DNA of 64,000 nt, taken from NCBI GenBank assembly GCA_002416505.1, contig DIAM01000012.1, forward strand, positions 121,183 through 185,182. The letters run 5' to 3'. This DNA comes from Gammaproteobacteria bacterium UBA5078. Its GTDB lineage: Bacteria; Pseudomonadota; Gammaproteobacteria; Pseudomonadales; Pseudohongiellaceae. This document shows positions 42,215-50,863 of the stretch, in pieces. The position numbers were made by a program, and so were the translations under genes. The notes beneath the pieces are model-generated. The model had not been told where the DNA came from. It made no database searches and was given only the letters and a program-made list of their open reading frames with translations. Each line of letters opens with the position of its first letter. Within the stretch, counting starts at the first letter, position 1.

Positions 42215-42843
42215 GATTCTTCCTCTCCAAAAATTTGAATGTCGATCAAGTCACACAGGCTGTGCAGTATTAACAAATGTACCTCTTGAATTCTCGCTAC
42301 GGATTGCGCCGGCACACGTAGTTCGATGTCGCCTTCACTCAAAGCCGCAGCCATATCACCGCCATCTCGGCCGGTTAGGATAATGACTCCCATGCCGCGC
42401 TCATGTGCGGCCTTTATTGCCTCGGTCGTGTTCTTCGAATTGCCATTGGCGCAAAGCGCTAAAAAAGTATCGCCTTCTTGAGCTAAGACCCGTAATTGCT
42501 TCGCATATACTTCACGGTAATTGGAATTACTGGCAATCGTGCTCAGTGCCTGGGCGTCTGCGTTCAAGGCAATCGCGGGCAAGCCTGGGCGTTCGCGCTC
42601 AAAACGATTGAGCAGAGTGGCCGCAAAATACTGTGCCAAACCGCCGGATCCCGCCGCACCACAACACATCACCTTATTGCCACGCAGAAGAGCGGAGGTG
42701 ATCATTTCGCTGGCGCCGACTATGGCGGGCGCTAATAGGGCGATAGAGCCCTGATTAGTCGCGATATTGTGATTAAAGTGCTGGCTTACGCGTTGCTGCA
42801 AATCCATTAGTTCGACCGTTGTCCAATCACCGATATTCGCCAT
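42211..42843 (-). CDS. diaA: DnaA initiator-associating protein DiaA (SIS domain)
   Basis: A 210-residue SIS-domain protein. It aligns along its length with E. coli DiaA: KVMCCGAAGSGGLAQYFAA, NRFERERPGLPAIALN, SNYREVYAKQLRVLAQ-like and the C-terminal ARIQEVHLLILHSLCDLID. Such genes are often annotated as gmhA, but the yraN-diaA-BON order argues for DiaA, which binds DnaA and promotes orderly replication initiation. The TGC/Asn change in the substrate loop (CGAAGSGG instead of CGNGTSAA) is a variation. It follows yraN by 46 nt. Confidence 0.85.
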   Translation of the reverse strand: MANIGDWTTVELMDLQQRVSQHFNHNIATNQGSIALLAPAIVGASEMITSALLRGNKVMCCGAAGSGGLAQYFAATLLNRFERERPGLPAIALNADAQALSTIASNSNYREVYAKQLRVLAQEGDTFLALCANGNSKNTTEAIKAAHERGMGVIILTGRDGGDMAAALSEGDIELRVPAQSVARIQEVHLLILHSLCDLIDIQIFGEEES

Positions 42844-42889
42844 TTTACTTTAATTTGATGAACTGTACATGAATCCACAGGCAAGCGCG

Positions 42890-43291
42890 TCATGCAGTTT
42901 CGCTGTCGAAGGCATTCGTAATCCAATCGAAACGATACTCCCCGCTGGCGCCGCACAGGGTGATGCCTAGAATATCGAAGCGGCAGGGCCTGCGCTGTGA
43001 AAAACGCTGCAGATTGAGGTAAAGCGCAGCGGTGCGCACTAGCTTGCGTTGCTTGCGCCTGTCGACGGTTTCGGCGGCACTGCCGAAGCGCTCACTGCGG
43101 CGGTAACGCACCTCGACGAACACCAGCATCTGCGCCTGGCGCATGACGAGGTCGATCTCGCCGAGCTTGCACTGAAAATTTCTGCAGACAAGGCTAAGGC
43201 CACGGTCTTGGAGGTAGTGCAGTGCGACGGTTTCTAGCTGCTCGCCCAGCGCGCGAGTACGTCCTTGCTTGGCCATGCCTTGGCTCCCCAA
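42890..43291 (-). CDS. yraN: YraN family endonuclease-like protein (UPF0102)
   Basis: A 133-residue protein of the Holliday-junction-resolvase-like YraN family. Visible are GEQLETVALHYLQDRGLSLVCRNFQCKLGEIDLVMRQAQMLVFVEVRYR, containing the predicted nuclease Glu-Asp-Glu-x-Arg residues in segments GEIDLV and VFVEVRYR. Biochemical function is not established. It lies downstream of lpoA by 63 nt in the conserved lpoA-yraN-diaA-dolP order. Confidence 0.93.
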   Translation of the reverse strand: MGSQGMAKQGRTRALGEQLETVALHYLQDRGLSLVCRNFQCKLGEIDLVMRQAQMLVFVEVRYRRSERFGSAAETVDRRKQRKLVRTAALYLNLQRFSQRRPCRFDILGITLCGASGEYRFDWITNAFDSETA

Positions 43292-43354
43292 TGTTCGCCA
43301 TGCTTGGCGGAGGGTCTGCTGCGGGCGTGCTTATTACGAGTATAGCGCGGATGT

Positions 43355-45205
43355 CTATTCGGGCAGGGGGCTGGCTATGCCGTTGACGATGACGGCGTTG
43401 CGCAGCTGGCGATGAATGCTGCCATCGGCTTGATAGTGCAGCATGCCTGTGGCGCCGCTGAGGCGCGTGTAGGGGTAGTCGCGCATCAGTTCCATGCGTA
43501 GATAGAGTCGATAGGCATCGACCCCCATCGCGCGCAGGCGCTGTATAGGGCCCGTTGCAGCGGCCCAGGTCGCCGTTACGCTAGCCTTGAGCGGATCGCT
43601 ATCCTCTAAGACCCAGGGGGCATCATTGAACACGACCGTGTTTAAGTCGCGGTTCGCCGTCGCGTTCGTACCGCCGTCGTAAATTGAGGGCATGGCATAC
43701 ACGGGGACGTCATCGGCGAAATGGAAAGCGAGAGTCGGCTTAATCTGACGGCCTTCATTGGGGTTAGCGAGTAAGAAGATGAAGTCGACGTCTTGACGGC
43801 GGCGTGGCACGAACTGGACGTTCTCACGCGGGACGAGATTGCGAATCTGTGCGGCTCTGGCCTCGCTCGCATCGATGCTGAAGACGCGCTTGATGACTGG
43901 AGAGTAATCGCGCGCATCGCCGAAACTGTCGACGGAGACGATGGTGCCGCCAAGGCCAGTCCAATAATTGACGAAGCTATCCTGAATGCGTTGATAATCG
44001 CCGCCGCTTGGGGTCATGACCGCTGCGTAGCGATGCCCAGCCGCCCATGCAGTGTCGGCGGCTTGTTTGATCTCGTCCTCGGGGGCGAGGCCAAACTGGT
44101 AGAGGTCCTGGGGTGAGCCGCCGTCGGGGTCGCCGTAATTCAGCGCTAGTGTGGGCACCGGCATCGGGCGCCGTGAGCGCTGCATGCGCCGTACCGCGTC
44201 TTTAAGCAAGGGGCCGATGATCAATTGCGCGCCGTCCTCTACCGCACGATCGTAGAAGATGAGGGGTTCGGCTTGATAGCTGGTGTCGTAGATGCGGACC
44301 TGTGGCACGTCGCGGCCCTTTGCGAGCGCATCGTAATAGGCGCTCAGGAAGCCTTCGCTGATGGCCTTGCCGAGTGGTTCCTGCACCGGTAGCACTAGGG
44401 CGATCTCTCGCGGTCGACGTTGCCATACGGTATAGACCATCTGCAGCGCATCGGGCAGTGTCGCTGCCGCGCTGTGCGAGGTCCATGTGTTACGCCACTG
44501 TTCCATCGCACTTATCTGACCCTGTATATCGTATTGATTATTCTCCACTAGGCGCACAAGCTCTAGCCAGCCACGCAACTCATAGGAATCAGGGTTGATG
44601 CTGGGGTCACCTGTCACTGCTTTTGGGGCGGTGGAGAGAGCCTCCCAAATTGCGTTATTGTTGCGCGCCTTGCCTTCGTTATCCAACAAGGGGGTCAATT
44701 GGATTCTTTCGCGAGTAGCGGCGATGTATTGCTTATTCTGAAAGAAACTCTCGGCCCGCAGCTCGCGCAGGGTGACCTGGGTGTTCGGGTCCAGCGCGTT
44801 GATTGGGGTGCTGACCGCATTTTGTAGGCTGCGCAGCGCCGCCTCAGGCTCCTCGTTGGCCAGAGCAATATTGGCGCGGGCTAAGGAGTAGCGCAGCTGC
44901 AGCTCTTGGGAGAAGTTCGAGACGCTGCTGATTTGCTCCAGAGTGTCTACTGCGTCTTCTATCGCACCGGCCTCCAACATTAGCTCAATGGCATCTAGGC
45001 GATAGGCTGCGGCCAAGGGGCTAGCGCTGTCTTCGGCTAGATCAAGCAGATCTTGTATGGCGTTAGCTTGCACGTCAAAGCCGATCTCCTCGACCGGGGC
45101 GCTCGGGCGCTCGGGCGTGCTGCTCGAGCAGGCCAGCAATACAGAGACGCTGCTCAGTGCAAGAATCGATCGAACTAGTCGTGGAAGTGACGAAAATGCC
45201 AGCAT
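43355..45205 (-). CDS. lpoA: Penicillin-binding protein activator LpoA
   Basis: A 616-residue outer-membrane lipoprotein. The lipobox is LLAC (Cys26). The N-terminal part (about residues 35-270) is a TPR-like helical domain; the C-terminal part (about 275-600) is a periplasmic-binding-protein-like fold with IALVLPVQEPLGKAISEGFLSAYYDA and INGIASPLPE-like tail. LpoA spans the periplasm to activate PBP1A. It is divergent from rsmI and upstream of yraN, the standard arrangement. Confidence 0.95.
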   Translation of the reverse strand: MLAFSSLPRLVRSILALSSVSVLLACSSSTPERPSAPVEEIGFDVQANAIQDLLDLAEDSASPLAAAYRLDAIELMLEAGAIEDAVDTLEQISSVSNFSQELQLRYSLARANIALANEEPEAALRSLQNAVSTPINALDPNTQVTLRELRAESFFQNKQYIAATRERIQLTPLLDNEGKARNNNAIWEALSTAPKAVTGDPSINPDSYELRGWLELVRLVENNQYDIQGQISAMEQWRNTWTSHSAAATLPDALQMVYTVWQRRPREIALVLPVQEPLGKAISEGFLSAYYDALAKGRDVPQVRIYDTSYQAEPLIFYDRAVEDGAQLIIGPLLKDAVRRMQRSRRPMPVPTLALNYGDPDGGSPQDLYQFGLAPEDEIKQAADTAWAAGHRYAAVMTPSGGDYQRIQDSFVNYWTGLGGTIVSVDSFGDARDYSPVIKRVFSIDASEARAAQIRNLVPRENVQFVPRRRQDVDFIFLLANPNEGRQIKPTLAFHFADDVPVYAMPSIYDGGTNATANRDLNTVVFNDAPWVLEDSDPLKASVTATWAAATGPIQRLRAMGVDAYRLYLRMELMRDYPYTRLSGATGMLHYQADGSIHRQLRNAVIVNGIASPLPE

Positions 45206-45347
45206 GGAAGATATAAAAGACGAAAGGGATAGAGCGTTGCAGCTTATTACAGTTGCCCGGTGTGAGCAACACGACTAGGCATGCAGGGTGTCTTAGCGCT
45301 GTGTATACTCCCTGCTCCTGCGCCGGAAGAGAGAATAGGATCCTAAT

Positions 45348-46211
45348 ATGTCAGAGCTCGACAACACCGCAGCTACGCTCTTTGTGGTGGCCACGCCAAT
45401 CGGCAATCTTGGCGATATGACGGCGCGTGCCATCGAAGTACTGCGCAGCGTTGATTTAATCGCGGCCGAGGATACGCGCCACAGCGCTAGGCTAATGCAG
45501 CATTTCGCCATCGCTACCCGTATGACTTCCTATCACGACTTCAGTGACGACGCGCGAGTAGATTCGCTGCTAGCGAACCTGCAGGCAGGCCAGTCTATTG
45601 CCTTGATCTCCGATGCCGGTACGCCTCTGATATCCGACCCAGGCTACCGGCTGGTGCAGCGCGCTAGAGAGGCTGGGCTGCGCGTGGTGCCGATTCCCGG
45701 TGTCTGTGCCTTAACGGCGGCCTTGAGCGCGGCCGGAGTGCCAAGCGATCGATTTATCTTCGAGGGTTTTCCCGCGGCTAAACGCAGTGGGCGTCAGAAA
45801 CATTTTGCGGCTCTGTTAGAGGAGACTCGGACCATCATTTTCTATGAGTCTCCCCATCGCATTCTCGATAGCCTTGCCGACATGCGCGAGGTGTTCGGGG
45901 CGCAGCGTGAGGCGGTGATCTGCCGTGAGCTGACCAAGACCTTCGAGACCATTCACCTAGACACCCTCGGGGCGTTAGAGGTCTGGATTAGGGAGGATGA
46001 CAATCGGCAGCGCGGCGAGTTTGTGGTGTTGCTGAAAGGGGCGCCACCGAGTCAGGGCGAGGCGATCGATGCCGATACGCTGCGGCTGCTGGAAATACTT
46101 CTGGAGACTATGTCTGTGAAGCAGGCGGCCGCATTAGCCGCCCGCATCTCAGGGGTGAAGAAGAACCTGCTCTATGAGCGGGCGCTAAAGCTCAATTCGC
46201 CGCAAGCCTAA
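45348..46211 (+). CDS. rsmI: 16S rRNA (cytidine1402-2'-O)-methyltransferase RsmI
   Basis: A 287-residue tetrapyrrole-methylase-fold enzyme. Diagnostic segments are LFVVATPIGNLGDMTARAIEVL, AAEDTRHSARLMQHF, ALISDAGTPLISDPGYRLV, PIPGVCALTAALSAAG and FEGFPAAKRSGRQ. It methylates the ribose of C1402 in 16S rRNA, next to N4 methylation by RsmH, also in this window. It is convergent with ydbL, the two stops being 1 nt apart. Confidence 0.97.
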   Translation: MSELDNTAATLFVVATPIGNLGDMTARAIEVLRSVDLIAAEDTRHSARLMQHFAIATRMTSYHDFSDDARVDSLLANLQAGQSIALISDAGTPLISDPGYRLVQRAREAGLRVVPIPGVCALTAALSAAGVPSDRFIFEGFPAAKRSGRQKHFAALLEETRTIIFYESPHRILDSLADMREVFGAQREAVICRELTKTFETIHLDTLGALEVWIREDDNRQRGEFVVLLKGAPPSQGEAIDADTLRLLEILLETMSVKQAAALAARISGVKKNLLYERALKLNSPQA

Positions 46212-46212
46212 C

Positions 46213-46551
46213 TCACTGTTTGCGTGTCCATTGGCCAGGGGCCGACTCGACAAAGTTGCCGGACAGAGTGTTTTCGAACGCTCGCGTAAATGCCAGCTTC
46301 GCCACTTGCCCTACATCTATGCCGTTCTCCCGCGCAATCTGCTCGTAGCGCTGGCGACGCTGTGCATTCACATCCGCGACTAAGGCGACCACATCGGCGG
46401 GTGCATTCGCCTGTACTAGGCCGATATAGCCGTCCTGCTTCTCACCGATGAGCCCAGAGGCTTTGGCCTCCTCTAGCGTGGCGGCAAAGGCAAAGTTGAC
46501 CAGCACAGCAAAAACTACAAGAACCTGTGTAAACCCTTTTACAAAACGCAT
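46213..46551 (-). CDS. ydbL: YdbL family periplasmic protein (DUF1318)
   Basis: A 112-residue secreted protein with signal peptide (FTQVLVVFAVLVNFAFA). The mature part contains TLEEAKASGLIGEKQDGYIGLVQ, the hallmark of DUF1318, and VNAQRRQRYEQIARENG. YdbL accompanies YdbH and YnbE in an inter-membrane lipid transport set in E. coli, where it modulates YnbE. The ATG at 46551 is chosen because the signal peptide starts there; the longer open frame overlaps ynbE. It is the last gene of the ydbH-ynbE-ydbL unit. Confidence 0.92.
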   Translation of the reverse strand: MRFVKGFTQVLVVFAVLVNFAFAATLEEAKASGLIGEKQDGYIGLVQANAPADVVALVADVNAQRRQRYEQIARENGIDVGQVAKLAFTRAFENTLSGNFVESAPGQWTRKQ

Positions 46552-46567
46552 TTGAGTGCTCTCCCGA

Positions 46568-46759
46568 TTAGAATAAGTCGCTGTCTTCGCTGAACATGTC
46601 ATCCAACTCTCGCTCAACTTTCACGCGAATTTCATGCTCAATCTTGATGTTCAAGTTGATGGTTATGGGCTCGTTAGGCATAGCGACTTGCACGGTGGGA
46701 GTGCAGGCGCTAAGCGCGAGTGCGGCAAGCATTGCGATAGTAAATAGGCGGTTAGGCAT
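46568..46759 (-). CDS. ynbE: YnbE-like small outer-membrane lipoprotein
   Basis: A 63-residue lipoprotein. The signal peptide ends in LSAC (Cys19), and the mature part reads PNEPITINLNIKIEHEIRVKVERELDDMF, the family signature. YnbE is reported to polymerise into a bridge-like stack at the outer membrane that works with YdbH to carry lipids across the periplasm. It lies 117 nt after ydbH and 16 nt before ydbL. Confidence 0.92.
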   Translation of the reverse strand: MPNRLFTIAMLAALALSACTPTVQVAMPNEPITINLNIKIEHEIRVKVERELDDMFSEDSDLF

Positions 46760-46782
46760 AGATATCCTGATTGCTTAGTGGC

Positions 46783-46802
46783 GCCGCCAAGTAAGCGGCG
46801 GC
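46783..46802. other. Hairpin in the ydbH-ynbE spacer
   Basis: GCCGCC, 8-nt loop, GGCGGC, followed by TTTT on the plus strand. On the minus strand, where the operon is read, it lies between ydbH and ynbE and could adjust relative expression or protect the ynbE-ydbL message. Confidence 0.4.
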
Positions 46803-46876
46803 TTTTCGTATTAGACGTGCTTACTATAACAGAGCCAGCTTAATAACAGCTTAACCCCAATCCTAAAAAAACGTGT

Positions 46877-49510
46877 TCAACGGGCTTGTAGTTTGCGTTC
46901 CAGCGCTTCGGCGATCGAGCGTCCCGACTGCAGGCTTTGCAGTAGTGCGGGAATATTGTCGCTGATATTCAGGTTCAAGTTGATGCGTTGCCCATTGTTC
47001 AGGTCGGGATTACGCCCTTGTAGCTTTATCCCTAACTCCAACTCGCCGGTGGGCAGGTATTCTACCTCGGTCTCCATGAGGCTGTACTGGTAATTGCTAA
47101 GGGCCTGATTGACGAGATCTAGGGCGGCATTGCCGCTGTTGACGCCACCCTCGGGGCTGTAGCGAATCGCGCCTCCGGGTGCCTCGACTCGCAGGCGTCC
47201 TGCACCCACGGAAGGTTTGCTGCCGGTGAGTGTGATGGGGATAGTGCCGCTGATGAATCCGGTAGCCTCAACGCTATCGTAGGCGGCCATGGAGAGCATG
47301 CGGGAGATATCGAGGCGCTCGACATCGACCGTGACACTATTGCTTGCGGCGCTCCAGTCGAAGGCAAAGCCTGTGGAGTGTACGCGCCCACCGAACACGC
47401 GCGCCTCTATACCCTGCACATCGAGTCGCGTCGCGCGCGTGTCGATCCCGTACTGGAAGGCGATACTATCTATGGGGAGGCCTAGGTCGATGCTGGCGAG
47501 GCTGAAGGGCATGAGGCCGTCGCTAGTGAAATCCACGCTATCGAAGAGTGTTCCGCGTAAGGAGGTGCTGAAATCGATTATTGCGGTGTCTTGATAGAAG
47601 CCTCGAATTGCATAGGCTTCTATATGGGCAGGACCACTGACGAGCCAAGTGTCATTCTCTCCTAGCCTAGCCAGTAGTTTCGCCCCACTTTGCAGCGAGC
47701 CGGAGACGATGTCGGCCTCGAATGGCTTGTGGAAAAACCACTGGGCAAAACTCTGCGTGCCAGCATCGAAATTTAGAATGGGGGTTTCGAAATCGAACGC
47801 AGCGGTGAGCGCATCGGTATTCATGGTGCCATCGAAGCGCACGAGCTCGCGGTCGGCTACGCGCAAAAATCCCTGGGCCGAGAGCTGCGTATTCGTGCTG
47901 TTCAGGTCGAACTCTAGCTCGGGTTTTCTCAAGATGAATGGCAGCCACTCGCTGCCGATATTGCGCATTTTGACGTGAGCCTTAAGCTGGGTCTCGGTCG
48001 CGCTCAATCGACCGCTGAGATTGGATATAGCGCTGGCAAACTGGCTGGTTTTCCCGTCGAAGACAATGTTGGGTAGGTAGAGGTCGACACCGCCGCTGTC
48101 AAGGAGCACGCTGCCGTCCTCGGCGATATTGAGGTCGAGACCCTCTTGCACCAATGCATTTACCTCAGTGATATCGACGGAGGAGGTTTGCAATGTGCCA
48201 AGCTCGAGCCGCGAGCCCTGTGCGAAATGAAGGTCATAGCGTCCCTGATCAAACGCGACACTACCATTGCTGATCAGTAATAGATCCTGTACCCCCGAAT
48301 CCAGCCAAGTGAGTGCGGGTAGGCTTAGAGTCGAGGAGTGTGTGATGCGACAATTAAGTCGATCCGCGCAGTCCACGTTTAGCTCGTCGAGGCTGGCCGA
48401 TAGCTGGGCCGGAGCTGCTTGCCCGATGCCCAGCGCGATAGTCATGGCGGGAGCGGTGAGGCGCAGCTCGAGTGCCTGTGTTGCCAAGGCGTATTGTCCG
48501 CGCGCACTGAGCTCCTGTGTATTGCGCCAAGTTAGGCTATGCAGGCCGCTTGGCAGTTCGCTACGCAGCGCTGTGTTGACGACGCTGTGTGCCGCAATAG
48601 AGGCCGAGTACGCGATGGACTGAGTCTCGTCATCGAGTGCGGGCTCGGAGAGGCGCCAGGTGACATCGAGTTGGCCAGCCACGCTTGTCAGTGGTTCTGC
48701 CAAAAGTGCAGCCTGTTGAGCAAACGCGGACAAGGCATCTAGTTGCAATAGGCTGCGGGCCTCGATCTGCAAGCGCTGCTCGTAATCGCTAAGCGTGAAG
48801 TCTGTGGCGAGCACCTGCGCCCCAAGCGCATCCAGCAGCAGGCGCCCGGTGATTACCTGTGTCGAGGCAGATGCGCTCGCAATGGCTTGCTCGGGCAGCA
48901 GAAGGCTGGAGACATAATCTGCGTCGTGCCAGTTGACCCTAAAATCGACACTACTGTCTTGAGCGGAGATCTGCACGCGCAACTCGCGCTCGTCGCGACT
49001 TACCGATAGTCGACCAGCCTCGATATAGGGAACGACATCGAGTCGCTCGATCTCGACGGCATTGCTGGGGATGGCCTGCAGTGTATCGAGTAACTCGCCG
49101 ATACGAGGCAGGCGGGGCAAGCGCAAGGCAGGGCTCGCGGTGTCGTTGCTGGTGCTGGCCGCAAGGCCGATGTCGACGCGCTCGGCGTGCAGTTGTTGGA
49201 TAGGCAGCGCCCACCACCCGTCGGCGCTGAATTGGATGTTGAGCCGGTCGAGCTGGCTAGTGGTCTGTGCGCCCTCGAGCCTAAAGTTTAGGCCTTGCAG
49301 CGCGACTCGCTGGCGACTTATTTGCAGCCCGTCTATTTGTAAGAGTTGAACGCCATAAGGGGCGAGTAGGGGCCTAGCAATAAACAGGGCGAGAGAGTCC
49401 AGATAGAACATGGCGGCCACCGCCACTAGGCCTAGGGGCAGCAATATCGCCGCGCCGATGACTCCTAGCAGGCGCAGCGTTGTCCTAGGTTTGGAGTCGG
49501 TGGGGGTCAT
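46877..49510 (-). CDS. ydbH: YdbH family inter-membrane lipid transport protein
   Basis: An 877-residue AsmA-like/bridge-forming protein. An N-terminal helix (about residues 13-35) anchors it in the inner membrane; the rest is a long series of beta segments, ending in a YdbH-type C-terminal domain with GGAIRYSPEGGVNSGNAALDLV and VEYLPTGELELGIKLQGRNPDLNNGQRINLNLNISDNIPALLQSL-type phrasing. TamB, YhdP and YdbH are partly redundant in moving phospholipids to the outer membrane in E. coli. It heads ydbH-ynbE-ydbL. In E. coli this cluster is elsewhere; here it sits between rsmI and rnpB. Confidence 0.92.
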   Translation of the reverse strand: MTPTDSKPRTTLRLLGVIGAAILLPLGLVAVAAMFYLDSLALFIARPLLAPYGVQLLQIDGLQISRQRVALQGLNFRLEGAQTTSQLDRLNIQFSADGWWALPIQQLHAERVDIGLAASTSNDTASPALRLPRLPRIGELLDTLQAIPSNAVEIERLDVVPYIEAGRLSVSRDERELRVQISAQDSSVDFRVNWHDADYVSSLLLPEQAIASASASTQVITGRLLLDALGAQVLATDFTLSDYEQRLQIEARSLLQLDALSAFAQQAALLAEPLTSVAGQLDVTWRLSEPALDDETQSIAYSASIAAHSVVNTALRSELPSGLHSLTWRNTQELSARGQYALATQALELRLTAPAMTIALGIGQAAPAQLSASLDELNVDCADRLNCRITHSSTLSLPALTWLDSGVQDLLLISNGSVAFDQGRYDLHFAQGSRLELGTLQTSSVDITEVNALVQEGLDLNIAEDGSVLLDSGGVDLYLPNIVFDGKTSQFASAISNLSGRLSATETQLKAHVKMRNIGSEWLPFILRKPELEFDLNSTNTQLSAQGFLRVADRELVRFDGTMNTDALTAAFDFETPILNFDAGTQSFAQWFFHKPFEADIVSGSLQSGAKLLARLGENDTWLVSGPAHIEAYAIRGFYQDTAIIDFSTSLRGTLFDSVDFTSDGLMPFSLASIDLGLPIDSIAFQYGIDTRATRLDVQGIEARVFGGRVHSTGFAFDWSAASNSVTVDVERLDISRMLSMAAYDSVEATGFISGTIPITLTGSKPSVGAGRLRVEAPGGAIRYSPEGGVNSGNAALDLVNQALSNYQYSLMETEVEYLPTGELELGIKLQGRNPDLNNGQRINLNLNISDNIPALLQSLQSGRSIAEALERKLQAR

Positions 49511-49604
49511 GGGGGCTCGTGATTGCGATACGTGGGATGTCTACTGTGCCATAGCGATTGGCGCAATCATAGCGAGCACCAAGCCCCTAGCGAGGATATA
49601 GCGC

Positions 49605-49633
49605 TTGTATAAAAGTCCGCGCTGCCTTAATCT
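49605..49633 (+). promoter_or_regulatory. Candidate rnpB promoter
   Basis: TTGTAT (49605-49610), 17-nt spacer, TAATCT (49628-49633). It places the transcription start about 7 nt downstream, at the predicted 5' end of the RNA. Confidence 0.5.
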
Positions 49634-49640
49634 TCGCGCC

Positions 49641-50026
<386 letters not shown>

Positions 50027-50212
50027 TTCCCCTCTTTTTATCGCACTCAAAATCCATCAGAAAACCCCACTCTTAACAAAGCACTTTAACTATAATTGCT
50101 ATTGTTTTGATATTGCTCTCGTTCCCGATCTCTTCGCGAACGAACGCGCGTAACTTCCGGATTTATATACGCATTTTCCCCTAAGTTCCCTCCCAAAAAC
50201 GCCAAATAGTGC

Positions 50213-50241
50213 TTGCGCAAAGGCATAGCCGTGCCTATAGT
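50213..50241 (+). promoter_or_regulatory. Sigma-70 promoter of the dcw cluster (Pmra)
   Basis: TTGCGC (50213-50218), exactly 17 nt spacer, TATAGT (50236-50241). The predicted transcription start falls around 50248, just before the MraZ repeats and about 87 nt upstream of mraZ. Confidence 0.7.
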
Positions 50242-50250
50242 GTCGCAATG

Positions 50251-50285
50251 TGGCAAAAAGTGGATATTTCTGTAGAAAAGTGGGG
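50251..50285 (+). promoter_or_regulatory. MraZ operator, four TGG repeats with 10-bp spacing
   Basis: TGGCA (50251), TGGAT (50261), TGTAG (50271) and TGGGG (50281) occur at exact 10-bp steps. MraZ is known to bind TGGGN repeats separated by 5 bp, so this array fits, in degenerate form, an autoregulatory site immediately downstream of the promoter. Confidence 0.7.
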
Positions 50286-50334
50286 AATTCGGAAGTTCGA
50301 ATCCCAAATCCAGAGCAAGTGGGGTAACTAGGCC

Positions 50335-50790
50335 GTGTTTAGAGGCGTCAACGTAATCAATTTGGATCCGAAAGGACGCATGGCTATGCCATCGCGTTAT
50401 CGCGATCAATTGACTAGCGAATATGGCGGACGCCTTGTGGCTACGATCGACCCGATGGCCAAATGCCTGCTGCTCTACCCCATCGACGTGTGGGAAGAGA
50501 TCCAGAAGAAGATCGAGGCGCTGTCTAGCTTCAATCCCGAAACCCGTAAATTTCAGCGCATGATGATCGGTTATGCGACAGACGTCGAGATGGACGGCAG
50601 TGGCCGCATTCTCCTCTCGCAGGTCCTGCGTAATCACGCCGAATTGGACAAGCACGTGGCACTAGTTGGGCAGGGCAAGAAATTGGAATTGTGGAGCGAG
50701 ACGAACTGGGCAGAGCAAACCGAATTGTGGCTTTCGCAAGCAAGTGCTGGGGGCGAGTTGCCCGCAGAGTTGCAGTCGCTCTCTCTGTGA
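50335..50790 (+). CDS. mraZ: Transcriptional regulator MraZ
   Basis: A 151-residue MraZ with two SpoVT-AbrB-like halves. It starts MFRGVNVINLDPKGRMAMPSRYR and has the second DxxGR motif as MDGSGRILLSQVLR. MraZ forms ring oligomers, binds the operator upstream of its own gene and represses the dcw cluster; RsmH antagonises it. The start is GTG at 50335, supported by GGGG upstream and by homologue starts. It heads the mraZ-rsmH-ftsL run. Confidence 0.97.
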   Translation: MFRGVNVINLDPKGRMAMPSRYRDQLTSEYGGRLVATIDPMAKCLLLYPIDVWEEIQKKIEALSSFNPETRKFQRMMIGYATDVEMDGSGRILLSQVLRNHAELDKHVALVGQGKKLELWSETNWAEQTELWLSQASAGGELPAELQSLSL

Positions 50791-50863
50791 GGCTGCGCAA
50801 ATTTTTTACTCAGTGTTGTAGGGGCTTGTGTGGCGTTTGGGCGCTGGGGCGGAGCGCATGACC

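Larger units (their letters stand above)
50027..50334. other. rnpB-mraZ intergenic region
   Basis: About 308 bp. The first half is A+T-rich and shows nothing I can name. The second half holds the mraZ promoter and the MraZ operator described separately, then a 50-nt leader with GTGGGG upstream of the GTG start. Confidence 0.6.

Noticed and set aside
50073..50096. TTAACA and TATAAT downstream of rnpB as a promoter
   Set aside because: The spacer is only 12 nt, too short for sigma-70, although the -10 box is perfect.
50086..50655. 189-codon minus-strand frame over mraZ and its promoter
   Set aside because: Shadow of mraZ with no ribosome binding site, crossing the promoter and operator.
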